This document shows, one piece after another, positions 7,155 through 16,296 of a stretch of DNA of 19,601 bases. The first letter of the stretch is position 1, and each line of letters starts with the position of its first letter. The notes beneath the pieces were generated by a model. It was not told where the DNA came from and did not search any database. It saw only the letters and a program-made list of their open reading frames with translations. This stretch comes from Sedimenticola sp. (GTDB lineage: Bacteria; Pseudomonadota; Gammaproteobacteria; Chromatiales; Chromatiaceae). A program made the position numbers and the translations under genes. The DNA lies in NCBI GenBank assembly GCA_030619405.1, contig JAUXBK010000017.1, positions 1 through 19,601 of the forward strand, read 5' to 3'.

Positions 7155-8114
7155 GTGACGAGATTTACGCGCTGGATCTGGGAAAGGCTCTGTGCCTGGC
7201 TGATGTGGGAGCCCCCACCCGCAGCCACCCCCCTGTGCGATTTCGATCGGCTCTGCTACGAACTGAGACCGGGTGACATACTGCTGGTGGAGGGGCGCAG
7301 CCGGGTCAGCGAGGTGATCAAGATAATCACCCAGAGCGCCTGGACCCACTCGGCGCTCTTCATCGGCCGCTTATGCGATATAGAGGATCCCCGTTTTCGG
7401 GCACTGATACGCAGGAGTTACCGGGGCGATCCCAAGGCGCGGTTACTGATCGAGGCCCAGCTCGGGGAAGGGACCATCGTGGTTCCAGTCTGTAAATATC
7501 GCCCCTATCATCTGAGAATATGCCGCCCCACCGGGCTTGCGCCCGATGATGCAGAGACGGTCATCGCCTACGCCATCCGGCGCCTTGGAACGGCCTATGA
7601 TGTACGGCAACTCCTCGATCTGGCGCGTTTTTTCTTCCCCTGGGGCGTTCTCCCCCGCCGTTGGCGCTCCAGCCTGTTTCAGCACAACGCGGGTGACCCT
7701 ACCCAGACCGTTTGCTCCTGCCTGCTGGCAGAGGCATTCAGCAGTGTCGACTTTCCGATACTTCCTTTCATCGATCGCCGGGACGACGGCACCCTGCGCT
7801 TCTTCAAGCGTAATCCCCGACTGTTTACCCCCAAGGATTTCGATTACTCCCCCTATTTCGACATTATCAAATATCCCTTCCTCGGGCTGGATGATATCGG
7901 TGTCTATCGCAAACTGCCGTGGGCCGACAAGCGTTTAATTTTCAACGATGATGAAGACGCATTTGCTTTGCAGCCTGCATTTACAGGAATAAATGAAGGT
8001 GGAAATAAATCGGAAATTCAGGCTGCTGGGAGCGCTTTAGAGAAACCGGATAAACAAGCCTTACTTCCGGGAGACAAGTTGGAGTCCCGGCAGTCGATAC
8101 GTCGATTGGTGTGA
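7155..8114 (+). CDS. YiiX-like permuted papain-fold cysteine hydrolase
   Basis: A 319-residue protein of the permuted NlpC/P60 (YiiX/YebB/YaeF) type, a family of cysteine hydrolases thought to cleave amide or ester bonds in peptidoglycan- or lipid-linked substrates. Seen: LRPGDILLVEG (38-48), the histidine in SAWTHSALFIG (H65), a glutamate in LLIEAQLGEG (E100), and C187 in TVCSCLLAEAF as probable nucleophile; the order His-Glu-Cys is that of the permuted fold. About 45 residues at the C-terminus are polar and look disordered. No clear signal peptide; the N-terminus is Trp/Arg-rich. GTG at 7155 is the first start; an ATG at residue 17 is possible and neither has a good ribosome site. It ends 53 bases before fadE and probably shares its transcript. 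Substrate unknown. Confidence 0.75.
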   Translation: MTRFTRWIWERLCAWLMWEPPPAATPLCDFDRLCYELRPGDILLVEGRSRVSEVIKIITQSAWTHSALFIGRLCDIEDPRFRALIRRSYRGDPKARLLIEAQLGEGTIVVPVCKYRPYHLRICRPTGLAPDDAETVIAYAIRRLGTAYDVRQLLDLARFFFPWGVLPRRWRSSLFQHNAGDPTQTVCSCLLAEAFSSVDFPILPFIDRRDDGTLRFFKRNPRLFTPKDFDYSPYFDIIKYPFLGLDDIGVYRKLPWADKRLIFNDDEDAFALQPAFTGINEGGNKSEIQAAGSALEKPDKQALLPGDKLESRQSIRRLV

Positions 8115-8124
8115 CTGGCCAGTC
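8113..8124. promoter_or_regulatory. 12-base perfect palindrome before fadE
   Basis: GACTGGCCAGTC overlaps the stop of the YiiX-like gene, 44 bases before the fadE ATG. The left part shares ACTGG with the FadR operator consensus but the right half does not fit. It may be an operator for another fatty-acid regulator, or chance. Confidence 0.25.
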
Positions 8125-8155
8125 TGTACGACTTCCAGCTTTTGCTCCAAAAAAC

Positions 8156-8162
8156 GAGGAGA
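8156..8162 (+). promoter_or_regulatory. ribosome binding site deciding the fadE start
   Basis: GAGGAGA lies five bases before the ATG at 8168. It favours this start over an in-frame GTG at 8111, which overlaps the previous gene and would add 19 residues with no family match. Confidence 0.75.
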
Positions 8163-8167
8163 TTGAG

Positions 8168-10663
8168 ATGAATATTCTGTTACTCCTGTTACTCCTGCTG
8201 ACCTCCATCTGGGTGCTGGCAAATCTGCACCACCCGGTGCCGTTTCTGGTCGTACTCCTCTCCACCGGTGCGTTTCTGCTCATCGGCCCGTCCCTGTTTC
8301 TGCTGGCCCCGTTACTGTTGCTGTCCGGTCTGATGCTGCTGTTTGGTTCCGGTGAGTTGCGCCGGAGGATCGTCAGCAGCCGGCTGCTGAAGCAGTTCCG
8401 GCGGGTGATTCCGCCCATGTCCCGGACCGAGAGAGAGGCCTTGAACGCCGGGACCGTCTGGTGGGATGCGGATCTGTTCTCCGGCCGGCCCGACTGGGAA
8501 AAGCTGCTGTCGATACCCGGATCGCGGCTGTCCGAAAGGGAACAGGCGTTTCTCGACGGTCCGACGGAACAGCTTTGCCGAATGCTGGACGACTGGACCA
8601 TCACCCACGAAATGCAGGATCTTCCGGACGATGTCTGGCAGTTCATGAAGCAAGCCGGTTTCTTCGGCATGATCATTCCAGAACGCTACGGTGGTCTCGA
8701 GTTCTCTGCCCTGGCGCACTCCAACGTGGTGATGAAACTGGCGAGCCGCAGTGTCGCTGCCGCTGTCACCGTCATGGTGCCCAACTCCCTTGGCCCCGCC
8801 AAGCTCCTGCTCCGCTACGGCACCCGTGAACAGAAGGATTATTACCTGCCACGCCTGGCCAAGGGTACGGAGATCCCCTGTTTTGCCCTCACCGGGCCCG
8901 AGGCGGGTAGCGATGCCGGCGCCATACCCGACCGGGGCCGGGTCTGTTACCAGGAATATCAGGGCCGGCGCACGCTGGGCATACTGCTGAACTGGGAGAA
9001 GCGTTATATCACCCTGGGGCCTGTCGCCACCCTTATCGGGCTGGCATTCAGGCTGGAGGATCCGGACCAGCTGATCGGTGATGAACCCTCACCTGGGATT
9101 ACCGTGGCACTGATCCCCAGAGACACCCCCGGCATCCGGATCGGAAAAAGACATATTCCCCTCGATATCCCGTTTCAGAATGGGCCCAACTCCGGTCACG
9201 ACGTCTTCATCCCGATCGGCTGGGTGATCGGCGGGCGGGAAGGTGTCGGCCAGGGGTGGCGCATGCTGGTGGAGAGTCTGTCGGAGGGGCGTGGTATCTC
9301 CCTGCCGGCACTGGCCACGGGTGCCGGCAAATCGGCCTGCCGCTATACCGGCAGCTATGCCCGCATCCGGCGCCAGTTCCATCAGCCAATAGGCTGGTTC
9401 GAGGGGGTCGAAGAGGCACTGGCACGTATCGGCGCCCTCACCTATCAGATGGATGCCGCACGTCTGCTGACCCTGCAGGCGCTGGACTCGGGTGAGAGCC
9501 CCAGCGTGGTTTCCGCCATCGTCAAATACCACCTCACCGAGCGTTACCGGCAGGTGATCAACGATGCCATGGACGTGCAGGGCGGCAGTGGAATCTGCCT
9601 GGGGCCAAACAACCTGATCGGGCGTATCTACCAGGCCATCCCCATCAGCATCACCGTCGAGGGTGCCAACATCCTCACGCGCAGCATGATCATCTTCGGG
9701 CAGGGCGCGCTTCGCTGTCACCCCTTCATCCTGGCAGAGATGGAGGCGGCTCACGATCCCGATCCGGTCTCGGCGTTGCGGCGGTTCGACCAGGCGCTGT
9801 TCCGACATATCGGTTTTATTCTGCGCAATGCGGCACGGACTCTGCTCCTGGGCCTGAGTCGCAGTCGCCTCTCAAAAGCGCCGGTCAAGGGGCCGACTGC
9901 CCACTATTTCCGGCAGCTGAACTGGATGAGCTCTGCCTTCGCTCTGTGTGCCGATGCGGCGATGATCACCCTCGGCGGGGCCCTGAAGCGCAAGGAGCGG
10001 CTGTCGGCCAGGTTGGGTGATGTCCTGAGCGAACTGTACCTCAGTTCAGCGGTGCTGAAGCAGTATCAGGATCAGGGGGCGCCAGCAGGTGACCTGCCTC
10101 TGGTCCAGTGGTCCTGCGAGCAGAGCATGTACCAGATGCAGGAGGCGCTGCGTTCCCTGTTGCGCAACCTCCCTTACCCGCCACTCGCCTGGTTGTTGCG
10201 GCTGCTGGTGTTTCCCACCGGCATGCCTTACAGCCCTCCCTGCGATCATACCGGCCATGCGGTGGCGCGCACCCTGCTGACACCATCAGAGGTACGTGAC
10301 CGCCTGACCAGCGGGATATTCATCACCCGGGACCCTGCCACCCGTGTCGGTCAACTGGAACTGGCACTGGATCAGGTAGAACGTGCCACTCTGATCGAAG
10401 GTACCCTGCGTGGTGCCATCAGAAGCGGGCTGATCGAGCGCGGGTCGTCAGACCAGGTGCTGGAGCAGGCAACCGCCCAGGGCATCATCTCCACCCAGGA
10501 GCGCAGGGCGCTCGAATCCATGGGGCAGCTCAGGCGGCAGGTAGTCTCGGTCGATGCCTTCGACGATTATGGCGAGCAGCGTTCCAGACGGCCGGCCGAT
10601 GGAGATGAATCCGGCAGCAGCTTCACCCGGATCCGCCGGCAGCGACTGCAGACAGGAGGCTGA
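8168..10663 (+). CDS. fadE: membrane-anchored acyl-CoA dehydrogenase
   Basis: FAD-dependent first oxidation step of beta-oxidation (acyl-CoA to trans-2-enoyl-CoA). Length 831 residues compares with about 814 for E. coli FadE. The first ~60 residues form two or three very hydrophobic segments (LLLLLLLLTSIWVLANL onward), as in FadE, so it is probably bound to the inner membrane. Then come the acyl-CoA dehydrogenase N-terminal helical domain (GFFGMIIPERYGGLEFS), the middle domain with LTGPEAGSDAGAIPD near residue 241, and the C-terminal helical domain with DAMDVQGGSGICLGP and EGANILTRSMIIFGQGALRCHP near 498-519. The last ~300 residues match the DUF1974 tail typical of FadE. Three bases separate its stop from the thiolase start, so the two are probably coupled. 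Its electrons should pass to ETF; no ETF genes are in the window. Confidence 0.95.
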   Translation: MNILLLLLLLLTSIWVLANLHHPVPFLVVLLSTGAFLLIGPSLFLLAPLLLLSGLMLLFGSGELRRRIVSSRLLKQFRRVIPPMSRTEREALNAGTVWWDADLFSGRPDWEKLLSIPGSRLSEREQAFLDGPTEQLCRMLDDWTITHEMQDLPDDVWQFMKQAGFFGMIIPERYGGLEFSALAHSNVVMKLASRSVAAAVTVMVPNSLGPAKLLLRYGTREQKDYYLPRLAKGTEIPCFALTGPEAGSDAGAIPDRGRVCYQEYQGRRTLGILLNWEKRYITLGPVATLIGLAFRLEDPDQLIGDEPSPGITVALIPRDTPGIRIGKRHIPLDIPFQNGPNSGHDVFIPIGWVIGGREGVGQGWRMLVESLSEGRGISLPALATGAGKSACRYTGSYARIRRQFHQPIGWFEGVEEALARIGALTYQMDAARLLTLQALDSGESPSVVSAIVKYHLTERYRQVINDAMDVQGGSGICLGPNNLIGRIYQAIPISITVEGANILTRSMIIFGQGALRCHPFILAEMEAAHDPDPVSALRRFDQALFRHIGFILRNAARTLLLGLSRSRLSKAPVKGPTAHYFRQLNWMSSAFALCADAAMITLGGALKRKERLSARLGDVLSELYLSSAVLKQYQDQGAPAGDLPLVQWSCEQSMYQMQEALRSLLRNLPYPPLAWLLRLLVFPTGMPYSPPCDHTGHAVARTLLTPSEVRDRLTSGIFITRDPATRVGQLELALDQVERATLIEGTLRGAIRSGLIERGSSDQVLEQATAQGIISTQERRALESMGQLRRQVVSVDAFDDYGEQRSRRPADGDESGSSFTRIRRQRLQTGG

Positions 10664-10666
10664 ACC

Positions 10667-11983
10667 ATGAACAGCGACAGTCACATCAACGGGCGACCCG
10701 TCTATATCATAGACGGTGCAAGGACCCCGTTCCTGCGGGTCCGGGGGAAGCCTGGCCCGTTCCGGGCATCCGACCTGGCTTTGCAGTGTGGCCGGCCCTT
10801 GCTCATAAGACAGCCGTTCCAGCCGGAAGCACTGGATGAGGTGATCCTGGGCTGTGTCTCATCCGGGCCGGAGGAGGCGAATATCGCCCGGGTGACCGCC
10901 CTGCGACTCGGTTGTGGGGAGCGCACCCCGGCCTGGACGGTGCAGCGCAACTGCGCCTCCGGGATGCAGGCGGTGGAGAGCGCGGCCCAGGCGATCAGCA
11001 GCGGCAACGCGGACCTGGTGCTGGCCGGTGGCACCGAGGCGATGAGTCACCACCCGGTGATGCTGACGCCGGCCATGCTGGAGTGGCTCTCGGCCTGGAA
11101 CCGGAGCCATACCGGCACCGGCCGGGCCAGACAGCTGGCCCGCCTGCGCCCGGGTCACTTCCGGCTGATCGTTGCGCTCCTGAAAGGGCTTACCGACCCG
11201 GTGGTCGGGCTCTCGATGGGCCAGACCGCCGAGCAGCTCGCCTGGCTGTTCGGGATTGAACGCGAGGAGATGGACGCCTATGCGCTGGAGAGCCACCGGC
11301 GTCTGGCCCGGGCCCGGGACAAGGGCTGGCTGCAGGAGATCATCCCCATGATCAGCACCAGGGGTGAGCTGTACCAGCAGGATGAGGGACTGCGGACGGA
11401 TACAGACCTGGATGCCCTGAGTCGCCTCAAGCCGGTGTTCGACCGGCCGGTGGGAACAGTGACTGCCGGCAACAGCGCCCAGCTCACCGATGGGGCCGCG
11501 CTGCTGCTGCTGGCGTCGGCCGATGCGGTCAGGCGCCACCGTCTGAGGGTACGTGCCCGGATCATCGACAGCCAGTGGTCCGCCCTCGATCCGGCCCGGA
11601 TGGGACTGGGCCCGGTCTACGCCATGTCGGCCCTGCTGCAGCGACGGGGAGTAAGTGCTGCCGAAATCGACTACTGGGAGATCAACGAGGCGTTCGCGGC
11701 CCAGGTACTGGCCTGCCTCGCCGCCTGGGAGAGCGATGCCTGGTGCCTGGAGCACCTGGGGATGCCGTCACCGGGGCCCATTTCCCGGGGGCGCCTGAAC
11801 GTGGATGGCGGTGGGATCAGCCTGGGGCACCCGGTGGGCGCCAGTGGTGCCCGCATCCTGTACCACCTGTTGACAGTGCTGGAACGTAACCGGGCGGTCA
11901 GCGGTATCGCGTCCCTTTGCGTTGGCGGCGGTCAGGGCGGCGCCATTCTGATCGAACGAACCCGTGAGGTGAAAGATGAATAG
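10667..11983 (+). CDS. acetyl-CoA C-acyltransferase (thiolase)
   Basis: Cleaves 3-ketoacyl-CoA with CoA, the last step of the beta-oxidation turn. At 438 residues it has the full thiolase set: nucleophilic C96 in QRNCASGMQAV, GGTEAMSHHP, N340-EAFAAQ, H388 in SLGHPVGASGAR and C418 in LCVGGGQGGA. All catalytic residues are present. AGGAGG lies ten bases before the ATG at the end of fadE, and the 3' end overlaps the next gene by eight bases. The length and the position beside a FadJ-like enzyme recall FadI of E. coli, but the active-site text (NCASGMQ) is closer to general acetyl-CoA acetyltransferases, so no symbol is given. The insert between residues ~110 and 170 resembles that of longer trifunctional-type thiolases. 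Confidence 0.93.
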   Translation: MNSDSHINGRPVYIIDGARTPFLRVRGKPGPFRASDLALQCGRPLLIRQPFQPEALDEVILGCVSSGPEEANIARVTALRLGCGERTPAWTVQRNCASGMQAVESAAQAISSGNADLVLAGGTEAMSHHPVMLTPAMLEWLSAWNRSHTGTGRARQLARLRPGHFRLIVALLKGLTDPVVGLSMGQTAEQLAWLFGIEREEMDAYALESHRRLARARDKGWLQEIIPMISTRGELYQQDEGLRTDTDLDALSRLKPVFDRPVGTVTAGNSAQLTDGAALLLLASADAVRRHRLRVRARIIDSQWSALDPARMGLGPVYAMSALLQRRGVSAAEIDYWEINEAFAAQVLACLAAWESDAWCLEHLGMPSPGPISRGRLNVDGGGISLGHPVGASGARILYHLLTVLERNRAVSGIASLCVGGGQGGAILIERTREVKDE

Positions 11984-13997
11984 GCATTGGCGGATACAAG
12001 AGGATGAGAACCGGATAGCCTGGCTCCACTTCGACCTGCAGCAGAGCCCGGTCAATCTGCTCACACCGGAGGCACTCGAAGAGCTCGATTCCTGCATCGA
12101 TGCGCTCTCCCGGTCCGCACCTGCCGGCGTGGTCCTGGTTTCCGACAAATCCTCCGGCTTTATCGCCGGCGCAGACGTCAAGGGGTTTGTGGGCCTGAAG
12201 GATCCTGCGGCCGTGGAACGATACGTCGAACGCGCTCAATCCATCTTCAGCGCACTCGAACGACTCCCGCTGCCGACTGTGGCGATGATCCACGGCTTCT
12301 GTCTCGGGGGGGGGCTGGAACTGGCGCTGGCCTGCCGTTATCGGGTGGCGACCGAGGACCCGGTCACCCGGATCGGTTTCCCGGAAGTGAGGCTGGGTAT
12401 CTTCCCCGGGTTTGGCGGCACCGTGCGCAGCATCAGACTGCTGGGAGCACAGGCCGCAATGGGGCTTATGCTCAGCGGACGCAACATCGATGGAGGTGCT
12501 GCCGCACGCCTGAAGCTGGTCGATCTCGCGGTTCCCCGACGACAGCTGATGGCAGCTGCCCGGCGGCTTATCATGGCGCAACCGGCAGTTGCCAGACCGC
12601 CCTGGTGGAGCCGCACCCTCACCAGTGCACCACTGCGACCCCTGCTGGCGACGCTCCTGCAGCGGCAGACGGCGAAGCGGGTGCAGCGGAAGCACTACCC
12701 TGCCCCCTTCGGCCTGATCGACCACTGGCGGCGCAACGGTGGCAGGCCGCAGCAGATGTACCGTGGGGAGGCCAGTGCCGTCGCCCGGTTGGTCACCGGG
12801 CCGGTGGCCCAGAACCTGATCCGGGTATTTCTGCTGCAGGAGCGGCTGCGGTCCCTGGGGCGGGAGGCAACGTTCGAGCCGACCCACGTGCATGTGATCG
12901 GCGGCGGTATCATGGGCGGGGATATCGCCGCCTGGTGCGCCCTCAAGGGGCTCCGAGTTACCCTTCAGGATCAGACGCCCGAGCGTTTGACCGGCGCCAT
13001 CGCCCGGGCCCATGGCCTGTTCGTCAGAAAGTTACGGCTGCCCCACCTGATCCGTGCGGCAGACGACCGCCTGATGCCGGACTGCAGGGGCGATGGCATC
13101 ACCCGGGCAGATCTGGTGGTCGAAGCCATCTATGAAGATACAACCGCCAAGCAGGCACTTTATCGGAAGATCGAACCCTGGCTCAAACCCGGGGCACTGC
13201 TCGCCACCAATACCTCCAGCATTCCCCTGGAGCGGCTTACTCCGGGCCTGCTCCAGCCACAGCGGCTGGTGGGCCTCCACTTCTTCAACCCGGTGGCCCG
13301 GATGCAGCTGATCGAGGTGGTCAAAGGGAGAGAGACCGGTGAGACTGAATTCGGCCGGGCATTGGCTTTTGCTCACCGTATCGACCGACTGCCGCTGCCG
13401 GTGAAGAGCTCGCCGGGTTTTCTGGTCAACCGGGTGTTGATGCCCTATCTTCTGGAGGCGATCGTGCTGCTGGGGGAAGGCGTGGCGCCGGAGCAGGTGG
13501 ACCAGGCGGCAATACAGTTTGGCATGCCCATGGGCCCGGTGGAACTGGCCGACCGGGTCGGTCTGGACATCTGTCTCTCGGTGGCGGAAAAACTGGCCGG
13601 GGAGCTGGGCTGTCGGGTACCCGAAAGCCTGCGTGAAAGGGTTGCCCAGGGTGAGCTGGGGCGCAAGAGCAACCGGGGCTACTATCGCTATGCTCAGGGG
13701 CGCCCGGTCAAAGCATCGGTGCCGCTTTCTGAGACCCGATCGGAGCAGCTGGCAACCCGCATGATCGACCGGCTGCTGGCCGAAGCGGTGGCCTGCCTGC
13801 GGGACGGGGTGGTGGCAGACAGTGATCTGCTGGATGCGGGTATCATCTTCGGAACCGGTTTTGCCCCTTTCAGAGGCGGCCCGATGCGGTATATTAGAGA
13901 GAACGGGCAGGATGGCATACGCCAACGCCTGCGACAGCTGGAACCGGACCCGGAGGGGCGGTTTCCAGCGCACACTGGACGGGAGGCAGCAGCCTGA
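11976..13997 (+). CDS. enoyl-CoA hydratase / 3-hydroxyacyl-CoA dehydrogenase fusion (FadB/FadJ type)
   Basis: Carries out the two middle steps of beta-oxidation: hydration of enoyl-CoA and NAD-dependent oxidation of 3-hydroxyacyl-CoA. The N-terminal crotonase domain has the oxyanion stretch IAGADVKGF (63-71) and both catalytic glutamates, E115 in GGGLELALACRYRV and E137 in GFPEVRLGIFPGFGGT, equivalent to FadB E119/E139. The dehydrogenase part has the NAD site VIGGGIMGGDIA (about 306-317), VVEAIYED, NTSSIPL and H435 in GLHFFNPVARMQLIEVV. Two C-terminal 3HCDH domains follow, with FLVNRVLMPYLLEA and GTGFAPFRGGP. At 673 residues it is somewhat shorter than E. coli FadJ (~714) or FadB (~729). It overlaps the thiolase by eight bases and the acyl-CoA synthetase gene by one (TGATG), so the operon is tightly coupled. 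It should form a multienzyme complex with the thiolase. Confidence 0.93.
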   Translation: MNRHWRIQEDENRIAWLHFDLQQSPVNLLTPEALEELDSCIDALSRSAPAGVVLVSDKSSGFIAGADVKGFVGLKDPAAVERYVERAQSIFSALERLPLPTVAMIHGFCLGGGLELALACRYRVATEDPVTRIGFPEVRLGIFPGFGGTVRSIRLLGAQAAMGLMLSGRNIDGGAAARLKLVDLAVPRRQLMAAARRLIMAQPAVARPPWWSRTLTSAPLRPLLATLLQRQTAKRVQRKHYPAPFGLIDHWRRNGGRPQQMYRGEASAVARLVTGPVAQNLIRVFLLQERLRSLGREATFEPTHVHVIGGGIMGGDIAAWCALKGLRVTLQDQTPERLTGAIARAHGLFVRKLRLPHLIRAADDRLMPDCRGDGITRADLVVEAIYEDTTAKQALYRKIEPWLKPGALLATNTSSIPLERLTPGLLQPQRLVGLHFFNPVARMQLIEVVKGRETGETEFGRALAFAHRIDRLPLPVKSSPGFLVNRVLMPYLLEAIVLLGEGVAPEQVDQAAIQFGMPMGPVELADRVGLDICLSVAEKLAGELGCRVPESLRERVAQGELGRKSNRGYYRYAQGRPVKASVPLSETRSEQLATRMIDRLLAEAVACLRDGVVADSDLLDAGIIFGTGFAPFRGGPMRYIRENGQDGIRQRLRQLEPDPEGRFPAHTGREAAA

Positions 13998-15796
13998 TGC
14001 ATGAAACCGATCTCATCTCACCCGAGCAGGCCATCACCCTGCCCGGCGCCTTTCGCGAGCGGGTCCGCCGCACCCCCAACCAGGTGGCCTATATCCAATA
14101 CGCCGCAGAGAGTTGCCGCTGGCAGGAATACACCTGGGCCGATACTGCCGCCGAGGTCTCCCGCTGGCAGCAGGCGCTGCAGGCAGAGGGGCTGAAACCG
14201 GGAGAACGGGTGGCGCTGATGCTGCGCAACTGCCGGGAGTGGGTGATCTTCGACCAGGCGGCCCAGGGACTGGGGCTGGTAACGGTCCCGATCTTCACCA
14301 ACGACCAGCCGGAAAATGTCTCCTATATCCTGCAGGATGCGGGCGCCAGGGTGCTGCTGATCGGTGACAACAAACAGTGGGCGTCACTGCGGGAGATTCA
14401 GGACCAGCTGGCGGGTCTGGCACGGATCATCAGCCTCGAGCCGGTGGACCCCGCTGGCCTGGATATCCGGGTGGTCCACGCTGCGGCGTGGCTGCCGGAC
14501 GCGGCCACCGGCTTGAAGACCCATGCCAGCGACCCCGATGCCCTTGCCACCATCGTCTATACCTCAGGCACCACCGGGCGCTCCAAGGGGGTGATGCTGA
14601 GCCATCGAAACATACTCTTCAACGCGGCGGGCTGCGTCGACCTGATCCCCATCTACACCGATGACCTGATGCTCTCCTTCCTCCCCCTCTCCCATACCCT
14701 GGAGCGCACCCTGGGCTACTATCTTCCCATCCTGGCCGGTTCCCGAGTGGCCTATGCCCGGTCGGTGCCACAGCTGGCCGAGGATCTGGTCACCATCAAA
14801 CCGACTATCCTGATCTCGGTCCCCCGGATCTTTGAGCGCATCCACGCCAGGATCCAGGCGAAGCTGGAGGAAGGGCCGGCGCTGGCAGCCCGACTCTTCC
14901 AGCAGACGGTGGCGACAGGCTGGCGGCTGTTCGAATACCGGCAGGGACGCACCCCCTGGTCGGCCAGCCTGCTTGCCTGGCCGCTGCTGCAGCGTCTGGT
15001 GGCCAGTAAGGTACAGGCCAGACTGGGGGGGCGGCTGCGTTTTGCCGTGAGTGGCGGCGCGCCCCTGTCAGAGGAGATAGCACGCCTGTTCATCGGCCTG
15101 GGCGTCAACATACAACAGGGTTACGGGCTCACCGAGACCAGCCCGGTGATCACCGCCAATCCGTTGCACAACAATATCCCGGCGAGTGTCGGCATACCCC
15201 TGAAGGGCATAGAGACAAAGATCGGCAAGGCGGGTGAACTGCTCACCCGGAGCCCCTGTGTCATGCTCGGGTACTGGAACAACCCCTCCGCCACCCGCCA
15301 GGTGCTGGATTCAGAAGGGTGGCTGCAGACCGGGGACCAGGCCCGGATAGAGGGCGGCCACATCTATATCACCGGGCGTCTCAAGGAGATCATCGTACTG
15401 GCCACCGGCGAGAAGGTGCCGCCCGCGGATATGGAGATGGCTATCACCCAGGACGGCCTGTTCGAGCAGATACTCATCATCGGCGAAGGCAGGCCCTATC
15501 TCTCGGCGCTGGTGGTGCCGGATCGGGCATTGTACAGCCATCTGCTGCGACAGCTCGGACTGGACCCGGAGCAGGCTGAAACCACCACCAGCGAGCAGGT
15601 GACCCAGGCCCTGCTGGAGCGTATCAACGACTCTCTCCACGCCTTTCCCGGCCACGCGCGCATCCGCAGGCTGGCGATCCAACTGGAGCCCTGGAGCATC
15701 GACCAGGGCCTGGTCACACCCACGCTCAAGTTGCGCAAGAGTCGGATCATGGCGCAGTACGGTGCGCTGATCGAGTCTCTCTACACGGGCCATTGA
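13997..15796 (+). CDS. AMP-forming long-chain acyl-CoA synthetase
   Basis: Activates fatty acids to acyl-CoA with ATP, releasing AMP and PPi. At 599 residues it has the AMP-binding (adenylate-forming) order: P-loop-like YTSGTTGRSKGVMLSHRN from residue 188, FLPLSHTLERTLGYY, VPRIFERIHARI, the adenine site SGGAPLSEEI, YGLTETSPVIT from 376, W-x-QTGD, and the hinge TGRLKEII from 459. TPTLKLRKSRI near 577 carries the usual catalytic lysine. FPLS-type motifs and the ~600-residue length fit the FAA1-like long-chain group rather than E. coli FadD itself, so no symbol is assigned. Its ATG overlaps the previous stop by one base; GGGAGG lies ten bases upstream. It closes the beta-oxidation operon and supplies its substrate. 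No clear terminator follows. Confidence 0.92.
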   Translation: MHETDLISPEQAITLPGAFRERVRRTPNQVAYIQYAAESCRWQEYTWADTAAEVSRWQQALQAEGLKPGERVALMLRNCREWVIFDQAAQGLGLVTVPIFTNDQPENVSYILQDAGARVLLIGDNKQWASLREIQDQLAGLARIISLEPVDPAGLDIRVVHAAAWLPDAATGLKTHASDPDALATIVYTSGTTGRSKGVMLSHRNILFNAAGCVDLIPIYTDDLMLSFLPLSHTLERTLGYYLPILAGSRVAYARSVPQLAEDLVTIKPTILISVPRIFERIHARIQAKLEEGPALAARLFQQTVATGWRLFEYRQGRTPWSASLLAWPLLQRLVASKVQARLGGRLRFAVSGGAPLSEEIARLFIGLGVNIQQGYGLTETSPVITANPLHNNIPASVGIPLKGIETKIGKAGELLTRSPCVMLGYWNNPSATRQVLDSEGWLQTGDQARIEGGHIYITGRLKEIIVLATGEKVPPADMEMAITQDGLFEQILIIGEGRPYLSALVVPDRALYSHLLRQLGLDPEQAETTTSEQVTQALLERINDSLHAFPGHARIRRLAIQLEPWSIDQGLVTPTLKLRKSRIMAQYGALIESLYTGH

Positions 15797-15868
15797 GCAG
15801 TTTTTCTCCTAAATCGGTATGCTGGGAGGCACGGTTGAATTAAACTCGGGGTGTTTTGAAAAAATAAT

Positions 15869-16273
15869 ATGTCACACCCAATCGAAGAACGGAACCCGGG
15901 GCAGCGGCAACTCACCATTCGCGTACTGGCCATGCCGGCAGACACCAACCCGGCAGGGGATGTATTCGGGGGTTGGCTCATGTCCCAGGTGGACATAGCG
16001 GGCAGTATCCTGGCGGTACAGGTAGCCCAGGGCCGGGTAGTGACTGTGGCAGTGCATGATTTTCAGTTTTTGAAGGCAGTGCTGGTGGGAGATCTGGTCA
16101 GCTGTTACGTGGAAGTGGCGCGCAGGGGGAAGACTTCGATCCGCGTAAAGGTGGATGTCTTTGCCGAACGCGAGCAGGATCCCAGGTCGGTTCACCACGT
16201 GGCAGAGGCATCCATCACCTACGTTTCGGTGGACGACGCGTCCCGTCCCCGTCCATTGCCTGCCCAGGATTAA
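15869..16273 (+). CDS. yciA: acyl-CoA thioesterase, YciA type
   Basis: A hotdog-fold thioesterase hydrolysing short- to long-chain acyl-CoA. Seen: MPADTNPAGDVFGGWLMSQ (22-40), with the DxFGGW block and D42 in QVDIAGSILA, then GRVVTVAVHDFQFLKAVLVGDLVSCY, all close to E. coli and Haemophilus YciA. At 134 residues it has the normal length. YciA commonly works as a hexamer and is soluble (family knowledge). It begins 72 bases after the acyl-CoA synthetase gene. No good ribosome site precedes the ATG, so expression may be low or the start atypical. In context it may relieve CoA trapping when beta-oxidation is blocked (inference). Confidence 0.92.
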   Translation: MSHPIEERNPGQRQLTIRVLAMPADTNPAGDVFGGWLMSQVDIAGSILAVQVAQGRVVTVAVHDFQFLKAVLVGDLVSCYVEVARRGKTSIRVKVDVFAEREQDPRSVHHVAEASITYVSVDDASRPRPLPAQD

Positions 16274-16296
16274 ACTCTCAAGGAGATCTATAAACC

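Noticed and set aside
10859..11755. 298-codon minus-strand open frame
   Set aside because: Antisense to the thiolase with all catalytic residues; long antisense frames are expected in GC-rich DNA.
11898..13973. Two long minus-strand open frames (371 and 313 codons)
   Set aside because: Antisense to the FadB/FadJ-type gene; Pro/Gln/Arg-rich text without domains.
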